Positions 1 through 5,665 of a stretch of 64,000 nucleotides of DNA are shown here, in pieces; position 1 is the first letter of the stretch, and each line of letters starts with the position of its first letter. Made by a program: the position numbers and the translations under genes. The stretch is from a virus. The DNA lies in the IMG/VR virus record IMGVR_UViG_3300035220_000425, positions 1 to 64,000 of that record; one strand, written 5' to 3'. The notes under the pieces were generated by a model. That model did not search any database and was not told the origin of the DNA. It saw nothing but the letters and a program-made list of their open reading frames with translations.

Positions 1-20
1 TAGCACGCTAAGGGCGGGCT

Positions 21-299
21 CTAGCGGAAGGCTCCACGGATAGAGTGTGTCGTGCTGTGGGTGTTGCTGTCGTAACGACAACCACCTTGGCCAGAGGGAG
101 AGGCACACTGTCCTTCTGTAGCATTGGAGAGTGCTGCGCATGCGTTCTCTTGGCCAGCATCACACCATGTAGCGAGGTGGTCGAGCTTACTTGAGGCTAC
201 ATACTTCTCGCTGGCAGAATTAATTAAGGAGCCAGAAATAATTACTGCAGAAAATACTGCAGCGACAGACAGGCAGGAGGGGAGGAGTGAGTGGTTCAT
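21..299 (-). CDS. Small membrane-anchored or secreted Cys-rich protein
   Basis: The 92-residue protein starts at the ATG complementary to 297-299, preferred over the one at 335 because an AAGGGA purine run lies about 10 bases before it. Residues about 5-27 are hydrophobic (SVAAVFSAVIISGSL), like a signal anchor. The rest is polar with spaced cysteines: WCDAGQ, NAC, GQCASP, GGCRYD. The spacing C-x7-C-x10-C-x9-C resembles small secreted proteins of marine Synechococcus, which I recall only loosely. It is the only leftward gene here and its base composition is richer in G+C than the neighbouring purine-rich strand, so it may be host-derived. Function unknown. Confidence 0.5.
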   Translation of the reverse strand: MNHSLLPSCLSVAAVFSAVIISGSLINSASEKYVASSKLDHLATWCDAGQENACAALSNATEGQCASPSGQGGCRYDSNTHSTTHSIRGAFR

Positions 300-325
300 G
301 GGATGGTTCCCTTGGTGATGTGTAG

Positions 326-354
326 ATCGTAGCATGTCGATAGCTATGGAGCAA
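326..354 (-). promoter_or_regulatory. Candidate sigma-70 promoter for the leftward Cys-rich gene
   Basis: On the minus strand TTGCTC (354-349) is followed by a 17-base spacer and TACGAT (331-326). A second possible -35, TTGACA, is at 420-415. Both point to the gene at 21-299. No transcription data; assignment is by similarity to the consensus. Confidence 0.35.
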
Positions 355-637
355 GTGCGATAGTGACTGGCATACCTGACGGTTGCTCACGATCATGAGT
401 AAGCAAAGAGAGTATGTCAATCGTTCATTATATATAATTAGACTATGCCGCACTAGCAGTAGCGGTAGCGACTAGGCATGGGACACCACTGCTCTGTTTG
501 TGACTCCCCCACCCCGACTCACTGGCTTGTGGCTCCTGACAGACCCCTCTGAAAATCTGAGCAATTTTCCAAAACAGCTTTTACGGCGAGGGAGGGACCG
601 AGGAGGGTATTAGGGATATGAGGGGGCAACCAGGAGG
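355..637. other. Apparently non-coding stretch with TATATAAT and CACTAGC/GACTAGG words
   Basis: No convincing gene. It contains TATATAAT at 431-438 and, on the plus strand, CACTAGCAG (451-459) and GACTAGGCAT (470-479), similar to the ACTAG boxes found before many genes further right. A 24-codon frame opens at 478 with CxxC residues but is too short to trust. Plus-strand purine bias begins near 590. Confidence 0.3.
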
Positions 638-724
638 ATGGGACTAGGGGTGGATGTTTACGTTGATGAGAGGAGAAGGGATGAGGAGCGAAGGAGGGCA
701 TTATTAATTAGTAGAGTGATTTAA
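638..724 (+). CDS. Very short charged protein (28 aa), hypothetical
   Basis: ATG is preceded directly by AGGAGG (632-637); a GTG four codons downstream has better spacing to that site, so the start is uncertain. The product is strongly charged (DERRRDEERRR) with a short hydrophobic tail. Its stop TAA (722-724) overlaps the Shine-Dalgarno AAGGAGGT of the next gene, which suggests a translationally coupled pair. Nothing is known of its function. It may instead be a remnant of a longer gene, as the whole strand here is purine-rich and open frames are easily made. Confidence 0.3.
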   Translation: MGLGVDVYVDERRRDEERRRALLISRVI

Positions 725-734
725 GGAGGTCACG

Positions 735-896
735 TTGTTTCGGAGAGAGGAGGTTAATAGATTTGAGGAGAAGTTTTTTAGATTTATCAGGACCGAGCAT
801 ATGGTACATAATAGAGAGGATTTGTTTAGTGGAGATAATAGAAGGATGAGAGAGGTCTGGGAGTTTAGAGGAAGGGGAGGGGTAATAGTTTACTGA
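735..896 (+). CDS. Small hypothetical protein (53 aa) with ideal ribosome binding site
   Basis: The frame starts at TTG 735, four bases after a perfect AAGGAGGT (723-730). The product is basic and aromatic-rich (FEEKFFRFIRTEHMVHNRED, then VWEFRGRGGVIVY), with the amino-acid texture of a real protein. No recognised domain. It follows the 28-residue frame at 638 and precedes the gene at 999, so it would be part of a run of tiny phage genes. The lack of an ATG and the biased composition keep confidence moderate. Confidence 0.45.
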   Translation: MFRREEVNRFEEKFFRFIRTEHMVHNREDLFSGDNRRMREVWEFRGRGGVIVY

Positions 897-998
897 GACG
901 ACGAGAGTTAGAGGTAGGACTAAGGAGGGAGGGAGCAAGGGGAGTGGAGCATGTAAATATAGTTTAGTGGAAGAATAGGATACTAAAGGTAAAATCCG

Positions 999-1400
999 AT
1001 GGCGAGTTTAGATCTTAGTTTAGGATGGGTGGGGGGAGATGTGGAGAGGATATTATTAGCATTAGGGGTAGGATTCAGTCGATATACGTTAAATGAGATG
1101 ACGATTGGATGTAATGAGCTAGGGGCTATTGCATCAACTCAAGTGACAGTAGTACGAGTATTATTAGGGGAGTATGACACTGCGATGTTGCATCAAAAGA
1201 AGGCTGGGCATGAGGATGAAGCGGGAAAGATGCTAGTAAAGGCTGATGTATTGGAGTTTGAGAAAGAGAATGGCGGAAAATATGCGACTATATTGAAAGA
1301 AAAGGCTAGGATTGTGGGTGAATTACAAAAAGTATTTGCATTTTCGAACATTATTGGATCAAGTACTGGTAATATAGGGTCAGTAACTTATAGATCTTAA
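999..1400 (+). CDS. Hypothetical protein, 133 aa (possible head-tail adaptor)
   Basis: ATG 999 is preceded by AAAGG (984-988). The product begins with a Gly-rich hydrophobic stretch (LGWVGGDVERILLALGVGF) and continues with a helical charged part (EDEAGKMLVKADVLEFEKENG, then KEKARIVGELQKVF), ending in a Ser/Gly tail. I do not recognise the family. Size, helical content and its place some 3 kb before the neck genes would fit a connector, but nothing specific shows it. Codons rich in GTA, TTA and GAG match the purine-rich strand around it. Confidence 0.55.
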   Translation: MASLDLSLGWVGGDVERILLALGVGFSRYTLNEMTIGCNELGAIASTQVTVVRVLLGEYDTAMLHQKKAGHEDEAGKMLVKADVLEFEKENGGKYATILKEKARIVGELQKVFAFSNIIGSSTGNIGSVTYRS

Positions 1401-1404
1401 GACC

Positions 1405-1584
1405 ATGGGTATGGAGCATCCTGAGGCCGATCCTGAGATGAATAATTTAATTCAGTACGTACATAGTGTTGATATGTGCGATATATGGTGTACAGGGTGT
1501 GAAAGTTGGCAGAAGATGAATGCTAGCTATGCGAAGTATTTGAATGGTGAGATTGAGTCATGCGGGAGTTGCCGAAAGGTTTAA
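1405..1584 (+). CDS. Small putative zinc-ribbon protein, 59 aa
   Basis: ATG 1405 follows the stop of the previous gene by four bases. The protein has four to five cysteines in two clusters, CDIWCTGC near residues 25-32 and CGSC near 53-56, a pattern typical of a zinc ribbon. The N-terminus is acidic. No recognised family. It is short, so the evidence is the cysteine pairing and the close spacing to the gene at 999. A DNA- or protein-binding accessory role is a guess. Confidence 0.45.
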   Translation: MGMEHPEADPEMNNLIQYVHSVDMCDIWCTGCESWQKMNASYAKYLNGEIESCGSCRKV

Positions 1585-1725
1585 AGGTTGGATCAAGTGC
1601 CACTGAGACTGGAGGGAGTTAAGCGCTTCCTGCATATGAAAAGGTGTTGTACCAATGTATTGATTGGTTTTACAGCACATCAGGAGTGAAGTTTCGTAAG
1701 ATATCCTGTAAAGAGGTGAAGTCCA

Positions 1726-1899
1726 GTGGCAGATCAATTTATTTCGATAATTGTGGGAGAGAACGAAGGGCTCTTTGAGGATAACGACAACAGCATTTCT
1801 TTCTTCGACAGCAAAATAGGATTCAACGCAAGGGGAATCGCTAACTTGATTCCAGGTGTATGGTGTCTTCATGGTAGCTGCGGGAAAATGAGAGTATAA
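1726..1899 (+). CDS. Small hypothetical protein, 57 aa, overlapping a second open frame
   Basis: GTG 1726, with GAGGTGAA (1713-1720) upstream, opens a frame with natural-looking content (FISIIVGENEGLFEDNDNS, then FFDSKIGFNARGIANLIPG) and a Cys pair near the end. An upstream frame (1560-1778, broken once by TAA at 1620-1622) overlaps its first 18 codons and also looks protein-like, and a 104-codon minus-strand frame covers the same bases. Only one of the three is likely to be expressed; I favour this one for its start site. Function unknown. Confidence 0.35.
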   Translation: MADQFISIIVGENEGLFEDNDNSISFFDSKIGFNARGIANLIPGVWCLHGSCGKMRV

Positions 1900-1955
1900 A
1901 GCTGATAGGAGTTTTTGTCAATATCTTGGTTCAGAAATAAGTCATTTTTTTCATT

Positions 1956-2051
1956 ATGAACGCCATAGAGGAGGGGAAGTATAGGTCAAAGCAGTCAGAT
2001 GATGCGAAAAAGCTGTTTGATCTATTTTTTGACTGTTTTTGGGATGAATAA
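1956..2051 (+). CDS. 31-residue acidic protein
   Basis: The frame starts at ATG 1956 and runs to TAA 2049-2051, inside which the next gene's ATG (2044) lies, an ATGAATAA overlap typical of coupled phage genes. The product is charged (EEGKYRSKQSDDAKK) with an aromatic tail (LFDLFFDCFWDE). No homologue recognised. Its tight coupling to the membrane protein that follows supports it as a real gene. A weak TTGTCA / TAAGTC promoter-like pair lies about 40 bases upstream. Confidence 0.5.
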   Translation: MNAIEEGKYRSKQSDDAKKLFDLFFDCFWDE

Positions 2052-2223
2052 GACCTATTGGAGGGTACTATATTGCTTAGTATTCTTTGTAGCTAGCTAT
2101 AGTCTTGGTATGATCCTAGAAAATATAAGTAGCTGGGGTTATTTAAACCCATTAATCATAATGGCCTGGATTTCAGTTATGCCAGTATCAATAATTTGCT
2201 GGAAGATTGACAGTCAAGACTAA
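2044..2223 (+). CDS. Small two-span membrane protein, 59 aa
   Basis: I choose ATG 2044, which overlaps the stop of the upstream mini-gene, over the longer frame from 1999 whose first 15 codons duplicate the coding of that mini-gene. Two hydrophobic segments are visible: WRVLYCLVFFVASYSLGMIL (residues about 6-25) and LIIMAWISVMPVSIICW (about 37-53). It could insert in the host membrane. There is no family match. A hairpin with T-rich tail follows directly. Confidence 0.55.
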   Translation: MNKTYWRVLYCLVFFVASYSLGMILENISSWGYLNPLIIMAWISVMPVSIICWKIDSQD

Positions 2224-2246
2224 TCTTTTGTCGTCAGCAGTGTTTG

Positions 2247-2268
2247 AAGGGCGGATAATACGCCTTTT
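2247..2268 (+). terminator. Weak terminator-like hairpin
   Basis: AAGGGCG (2247-2253) pairs with CGCCTTT (2261-2267) around a 7-base loop, followed by T and G residues. The T-tract is short. Confidence 0.35.
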
Positions 2269-2292
2269 GGCAATCTAGTATGTTCGGGATGG

Positions 2293-2313
2293 ACCCACTT
2301 CGGTGGGTTTTTT
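2293..2313 (+). terminator. Intrinsic terminator with UUCG loop
   Basis: ACCCAC (2293-2298), tetraloop TTCG, GTGGGT (2303-2308), then TTTTTT. It insulates the hli gene from upstream transcription. Confidence 0.8.
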
Positions 2314-2344
2314 ATTGGAAATATAGTGTGCATTATACAGTCTT

Positions 2345-2467
2345 ATGGAACAACAAGATCATTTTGAGTTAGCAGAGAGAGTTAATGGTCGAATTTCAAT
2401 GCTAGGTGTAATTGCAGCTATTGGTGCTTACGCCATGACTGGTCAAATCATCCCTGGAGTATTCTAA
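2345..2467 (+). CDS. hli: High-light-inducible protein (Hlip, CAB-like single helix)
   Basis: The 40-residue product carries the Hlip signature: AERVNGRISMLGVIAAIGAY followed by MTGQIIPGVF, with the chlorophyll-binding ExxNGR motif in the single membrane helix. Cyanobacterial Hlips sit in thylakoid membranes, bind chlorophyll and carotenoid, and protect photosystem II assembly intermediates during stress; cyanophages carry them as auxiliary metabolic genes, believed to keep photosynthesis running during infection. Length and C-terminal TGQIIPG match the phage type. It has its own gap after a strong terminator, and its TAA overlaps the ATG of the next mini-gene (TAATG). Confidence 0.92.
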   Translation: MEQQDHFELAERVNGRISMLGVIAAIGAYAMTGQIIPGVF

Positions 2468-2547
2468 TGCCATACGGACCTGGAACATACGGCACCAAAA
2501 AAGGTCGTCCACCCAAGAAAGGAGGGAAGAAAGGCACAAAGAAATAA
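2467..2547 (+). CDS. 26-residue basic MPYGPGTYG-type mini-protein
   Basis: Starting at the ATG that overlaps the hli stop, the frame encodes MPYGPGTYGTKKGRPPKKGG and a Lys/Gly tail. Very similar basic mini-proteins beginning MPYGxGTYGxKxGRPPKK occur widely in marine phages and cyanophages, as I remember them; the function is not known. The GRPPKK part resembles an AT-hook core (GRP), so binding to the minor groove of DNA is conceivable. A strong terminator starts six bases downstream, so hli and this gene form a bicistronic unit. Confidence 0.75.
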   Translation: MPYGPGTYGTKKGRPPKKGGKKGTKK

Positions 2548-2552
2548 AAATT

Positions 2553-2586
2553 AAGACTCTTTCTTTTGAAGAAAGGGTCTTTTTCT
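2553..2586 (+). terminator. Intrinsic terminator after hli unit
   Basis: AAGACTCTTTCTT (2553-2565) pairs with AAGAAAGGGTCTT (2569-2581) with few mismatches, followed by a T-rich tail. Confidence 0.75.
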
Positions 2587-2619
2587 TGAGGTAAAATATG
2601 CATAGTTTCAAAAATTTTC

Positions 2620-2901
2620 GTGCTTTACCTCTTTCACAAATCGGCTTGTGGCCCTTGTCAAGTCGTTGACGAATTTATTGAAAAAACTGGAGACACTAGA
2701 GTCGACAGAATAGTAAAAGTCAATCTCGAGGAAGGCGTAGCGACAGAAGAAGAGATTCAGATCGGAACAAAGTATGGGATTATAGCAACTCCTGTCTTAA
2801 CTGTCACTAATCATGATGATGTTGTCGTAGAAGAGCACGTAGGGGCTCTGAGCATCACTAGAAATCTAAGGAGAATATTAGAACTTCGGCTAGGAGCTTG
2901 A
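2620..2901 (+). CDS. Thioredoxin-like protein
   Basis: The 93-residue product starts at GTG 2620 and has the thioredoxin fold order: a first beta strand (LYLFHKS), the redox motif CGPC at residues about 10-13, helix, then the cis-proline strand (IIATPVLTV near residues 53-61) and a C-terminal helix. Canonical CGPC suggests disulfide reduction, which fits with the ribonucleotide reductase encoded at the right end, although that link is inference. Phage thioredoxins can also act as polymerase processivity factors (T7), but no T7-like polymerase is seen here. No clear ribosome binding site precedes the GTG. Confidence 0.85.
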   Translation: MLYLFHKSACGPCQVVDEFIEKTGDTRVDRIVKVNLEEGVATEEEIQIGTKYGIIATPVLTVTNHDDVVVEEHVGALSITRNLRRILELRLGA

Positions 2902-2931
2902 CAGTTAAGAGTTTATACCTAATATGGTTTC

Positions 2932-2961
2932 AGGAGGTCCGTGGGGAGCCTCCTTTTTTTT
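2932..2961 (+). terminator. Intrinsic terminator
   Basis: AGGAGG (2932-2937) pairs with CCTCCT (2949-2954) followed by eight T. It overlaps the apparent N-terminus of a frame from ATG 2924, which argues for a later start of the next gene. Confidence 0.7.
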
Positions 2962-3079
2962 GTCCGATCGCATTAGTAGATACACTGAAATAGCGTCTAA
3001 TTATTTAGTGGGCTTATTCGATCTGTTCTATTCTTCTTGTGAGCTAGAAGAATTCACAAGTATTCAGTGTCAAACTAAA

Positions 3080-3439
3080 AGCATGGAATCAGAGATAGGC
3101 GGAACTTTGTCACAGTTCTGGCTGGCTCCAAATGGCATTCTTTATGTCATTGACTATAGTCACACCTCTGATTTTATAGAGATAGGTCCAGAGGATCCTC
3201 GTTACGATAAAGGGGCTAAGGCAAGCATCTATCGAGGCAATCAGTATCGGTGGCAGCCAAACGGTAATCATGGGAGAGTTCGATTCTACCCTAAAACTGA
3301 CTTCATAGAGATTTATCCTGATTCTTATGTAGGGGGATGGGAAAATTCACCTATTGCCCGGTTGCATTTTCTTGAAGGGGTGCTACAAGGTTATTGCATT
3401 TCAACAAAGGGCAAAGGATTTGACCATTCAGAGTTTTAA
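3080..3439 (+). CDS. Hypothetical protein with two DFIEI repeats, 119 aa
   Basis: The frame is open from 2924, but its first 35 bases form a terminator, so I place the start at ATG 3080; a start at TTG 2960 is possible. The protein holds two related segments, DFIEIGPEDPRYDKGA and DFIEIYPDSYVGG, separated by about 40 residues, each followed by an aromatic-rich part (RWQPNGNHGRVRFYPKT). This suggests a small duplicated beta domain. No family recognised. It is followed 13 bases later by another small gene. Confidence 0.5.
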   Translation, partial: SMESEIGGTLSQFWLAPNGILYVIDYSHTSDFIEIGPEDPRYDKGAKASIYRGNQYRWQPNGNHGRVRFYPKTDFIEIYPDSYVGGWENSPIARLHFLEGVLQGYCISTKGKGFDHSEF

Positions 3440-3452
3440 GGGCGTACATAAG

Positions 3453-3713
3453 ATGACAATTAACATTTACGATAGATTTGACGAGGCTTACTCTAAAGAG
3501 CTCAGAAGCGTCTCAGTCGATCAAAAACTCTCATTAGTCCAGATGCAAGCCATGACCATTGCAGCGGCAGCAGAGGCTCTTGCGGACACTTCTGACGGTC
3601 TTATAAACATTGAAGACCTGTATACAATTGTCACGGGGCTTTACGAGGAACATTATGAGTTCGAAAGGCTTATGAAACTCCACTACAAAAATAAAACCAA
3701 TCGTCAATGGTAG
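3453..3713 (+). CDS. Hypothetical helical protein, 86 aa
   Basis: ATG 3453 lies 13 bases after the preceding stop. The product is mostly helical: an acidic N-terminus (YDRFDEAYSKEL), an Ala-rich amphipathic middle (MQAMTIAAAAEALADTSDG) and a basic end (KLHYKNKTNRQW). No recognised domain. A second open frame in the +1 register begins within its last 37 bases and continues for 80 codons without an obvious start, so the two may be expressed together. Confidence 0.65.
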   Translation: MTINIYDRFDEAYSKELRSVSVDQKLSLVQMQAMTIAAAAEALADTSDGLINIEDLYTIVTGLYEEHYEFERLMKLHYKNKTNRQW

Positions 3714-3777
3714 AATAAAGTACGTTCACCTCGAAAGAGGCGGAAGTAAGACAACGCGGAACGGGTCCGTTCATTCC

Positions 3778-3939
3778 ATGTTGGAATTTTTAATTGCCTC
3801 TATCGTCTCTTGCTCAGACGCTAAAGATGTCATAGACAGGGTTCTGCTTAACGAATCTTTGTCAAATAGCACCAAAGCCGAATTAGTAAGTGAATTGATC
3901 AAGCATTCGAAATGTGACAGGAACGCAACCGTTGACTGA
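3778..3939 (+). CDS. Hypothetical protein, at least 53 aa, start uncertain
   Basis: The frame is open from 3676 to TGA 3937-3939 and looks coding throughout (KYVHLERGGSKTTRNGSV, then FLIASIVSCSDAKDVIDRVL). The first conventional start is ATG 3778; nothing usable exists in the 34 codons before it. Either the protein begins at 3778, or it starts at a rare codon, or it is joined to the upstream gene by a +1 shift. The content is helical with a Ser/Lys-rich tail. Function unknown. Confidence 0.4.
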   Translation: MLEFLIASIVSCSDAKDVIDRVLLNESLSNSTKAELVSELIKHSKCDRNATVD

Positions 3940-3985
3940 AGGAACGCGCTTTTGGTGTAAAATTCACTTCTAGCGGAGCTTTCTC

Positions 3986-4126
3986 ATGTCTACACTGACT
4001 TATCGTGGTACACAGTACCAAACTAGATCAAACTATAACGAACTTCTCCTCATTCGCAAGAAGTTGAAGCAGCAGGAAAAAGAAATCCAAGTCCTGAAAC
4101 AAATTGCTCGGGCTCAATACGATTAA
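3986..4126 (+). CDS. DUF4278-type YRG mini-protein, 46 aa
   Basis: The product starts MSTLTYRGTQYQTRSN, matching the LTYRGxxY signature of DUF4278, a short domain found in cyanobacteria and cyanophages whose function is unknown. The remainder is a charged helix (RKKLKQQEKEIQVLKQ). It is short compared with host members that carry two or three YRG repeats. A TTCTAGCGGAGC word 16 bases before the ATG resembles the ACTAG boxes elsewhere in the window. A strong terminator follows at once. Confidence 0.7.
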   Translation: MSTLTYRGTQYQTRSNYNELLLIRKKLKQQEKEIQVLKQIARAQYD

Positions 4127-4135
4127 ACCACTAAA

Positions 4136-4160
4136 CAGGCCCTTTTGGGCCTGGTTTTTT
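4136..4160 (+). terminator. Strong intrinsic terminator
   Basis: CAGGCCC (4136-4142), loop TTTT, GGGCCTG (4147-4153), then GTTTTTT. Confidence 0.9.
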
Positions 4161-4201
4161 CCTCCGTTAGACTTTTGGAAGACTAATTCAATGGTGCCAG
4201 C

Positions 4202-4513
4202 ATGAGCGCAGAGGACCAGAAAAAGAAGACTTTGTATCTTTTTAGGACTGGAGAAACAACATGCGTTTCTCATGATAGTTATATTCAGATGGGAGCCATG
4301 TCTCATTCTGTTGAGCATCATATTAAACTAAATCCAAAAATTAATTGGGTAGAAACACACTGGTTGCCTGACATCTTCAAAAACAGATACAAACGGGCCT
4401 CGTTTCAGGCTCATGAGAGAGTATCGGGAGGAAAAGAAAGCATTGAAGAGAGACCTCGAGATTTTCCGGAGGAAGGAGCGTCAAGAGGTCTATTGAGTGG
4501 TAAACCTATTTAA
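4202..4513 (+). CDS. Hypothetical protein, 103 aa, C-terminal frame doubtful
   Basis: From ATG 4202 the first two thirds look coding (MSHSVEHHIKLNPKINWVE, then WLPDIFKNRYKRASFQA). After about 4410 this frame turns poor (Gly/Pro/Ser-rich) while the frame one base later becomes strongly protein-like: ATG 4413 to TGA 4494-4496 encodes a 27-residue charged helix beginning MREYREEKKALKRD. So either two genes overlap, or one protein switches frame near 4410. No family recognised. It lies directly before the first connector gene. Confidence 0.45.
   Translation: MSAEDQKKKTLYLFRTGETTCVSHDSYIQMGAMSHSVEHHIKLNPKINWVETHWLPDIFKNRYKRASFQAHERVSGGKESIEERPRDFPEEGASRGLLSGKPI
4413..4496 (+). CDS. 27-residue charged helical mini-protein (alternative frame)
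   Basis: MREYREEKKALKRDLEIF and the following basic residues form a clean amphipathic helix, with codons like those of neighbouring genes. It overlaps the end of the frame at 4202 in the +1 register. It could be a separate mini-gene or the true C-terminus of that gene. Confidence 0.35.
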   Translation: MREYREEKKALKRDLEIFRRKERQEVY

Positions 4514-4526
4514 AATTTGGAAAAAT

Positions 4527-4534
4527 AGACTAGG
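4527..4534 (+). promoter_or_regulatory. ACTAG box before connector gene
   Basis: AGACTAGG, 7 bases before GTG 4541 and 13 before ATG 4547. It belongs to the repeated box family described in the findings. Confidence 0.4.
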
Positions 4535-4540
4535 CATCGT

Positions 4541-5050
4541 GTGATCATGGCCAGTCCTCTATTAGCATATGCCAATTCCCGAGTCAGGGTAAATATAACC
4601 GATGTAGTAGTAAGAGACGCAAACGGTCGATTGACTGTTAATGATACGAGCTACTATTTAGTTGTTTGTTATTTAAAAAGAACTCAATATTCTGGGGTGA
4701 CCTCTGGATCAAGAAAGATCCCATTAGCCTCTGAACTGTTTGGGGAAATGCTTCCAGGCGCGAGTGCCGATGAGTTTTACTACAGAGGATATGCACTGCA
4801 GTATGTGGCTATAGCAGCAGATGATGACTGGACTTCGATGGATTTAGTGCAGTCCAGTATGACCGACATAAGTACAAATCAAAGCTATTTTCAGCCAATG
4901 AAGGAAGTTGATCTTTTCTTTGGAGCCGAGGAGATGAGAGCAACTATTCAAAGGTGTACTGGAGTCTTTGGGGGAGAAGGTATAGACAAAATTATCTATC
5001 CAAGTATCGGACTACAATTACAACTAACTGCTGCAGAAATACTTAATTAA
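4541..5050 (+). CDS. Putative head-tail connector / head closure protein
   Basis: The 169-residue protein (GTG 4541; ATG 4547 is an equally good start) is rich in beta strands: YYLVVCYLKRTQYSG, EFYYRGYALQYVAIAAD and a long C-terminal region ending GLQLQLTAAEIL. Its place as first gene of the neck module, directly before an HK97-gp10-like gene and the tail chaperone, is where siphoviruses keep head-closure or stopper proteins, which are beta-barrel adaptors between portal and tail. The sequence itself shows no diagnostic motif, so the assignment is positional. Confidence 0.5.
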   Translation: MIMASPLLAYANSRVRVNITDVVVRDANGRLTVNDTSYYLVVCYLKRTQYSGVTSGSRKIPLASELFGEMLPGASADEFYYRGYALQYVAIAADDDWTSMDLVQSSMTDISTNQSYFQPMKEVDLFFGAEEMRATIQRCTGVFGGEGIDKIIYPSIGLQLQLTAAEILN

Positions 5051-5055
5051 GTGAC

Positions 5056-5631
5056 ATGGCAAATAAATCAATACGTAAAGTTATTAAAAATTTAGAACAA
5101 TTGCAGCGAGAAATGAAAAGACTTGAGAGGAAAGAAAAATTCAAGATACCAAGCCCTGCGCCAGATATTAAAGGGATAGGCCTTAACAAAGTGCTGAATG
5201 AATTTCGTGACTTAGTTAAAACTATAGAAGGGATGGAGGAAATCTTTGAAGAATGTGTAGACCAGGCTGCTGAAGAAATTATTCCTTTGTTGTCTGAGGC
5301 CCTTGACGAGGCTATGGAATCGTCTATTTGGCCTTGGGATGGCTCAACTCGGGACATTGTCGATACGGGCGCTCTCAGGGACTCTAAAGACGTTTCTTGG
5401 AACAGTGGAAAGAAGTCTATTGTGATTCAATACAATGAACCGTACGCTGACTTAGTCCAGTATGGCGGATATATTAAGTCTGGATATAACCCGAAGGTAT
5501 CAATATACATTCCTCCTCGGCCATGGATTGATGCAGTCATTTATGGGGGGCATGGTATTCAACAATTCCCTTTTTACGAGTTAGTGCAACGTCGAGCTAT
5601 GGAGTTATTGAATAAAAAGATTGAACTGTAA
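5056..5631 (+). CDS. Tail completion protein, HK97 gp10-like
   Basis: The protein has a helical N-terminus (LEQLQREMKRLERKEK) and then the arrangement of the HK97-gp10 family: a helix ending in DTGALRDS, a beta hairpin (VIQYNEPYADLVQYGGY), and the IPPRPWIDAV turn before a last helix. The motif order D-T-G-x-L ... YA-x-x-V-x-x-G ... PxRPW is the family hallmark. Such proteins sit at the top of the tail tube and help join tail to head. The N-terminal ~60-residue extension is longer than usual. It follows the connector gene by five bases. Confidence 0.8.
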   Translation: MANKSIRKVIKNLEQLQREMKRLERKEKFKIPSPAPDIKGIGLNKVLNEFRDLVKTIEGMEEIFEECVDQAAEEIIPLLSEALDEAMESSIWPWDGSTRDIVDTGALRDSKDVSWNSGKKSIVIQYNEPYADLVQYGGYIKSGYNPKVSIYIPPRPWIDAVIYGGHGIQQFPFYELVQRRAMELLNKKIEL

Positions 5632-5637
5632 GTTTCT

Positions 5638-5652
5638 GGAACACTAGCGTGC
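5638..5652 (+). promoter_or_regulatory. ACTAG box before tail assembly chaperone
   Basis: GGAACACTAGCGTGC, ending 13 bases before ATG 5666. Nearly identical to 47943-47957 before the endolysin gene. Confidence 0.5.
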
Positions 5653-5665
5653 TTTTGTCAAGCAT

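Noticed and set aside
478-552. 24-codon frame with CxxC after a GACTAGGCAT box
   Set aside because: Too short, Pro-rich and without downstream partner; kept only as a note on the box.
519-938. Two leftward Pro/Ser-rich frames (60 and 76 codons)
   Set aside because: They are the complement of a purine-rich strand; their Pro/Ser/Leu content follows from that bias and opposite frames have ribosome binding sites.
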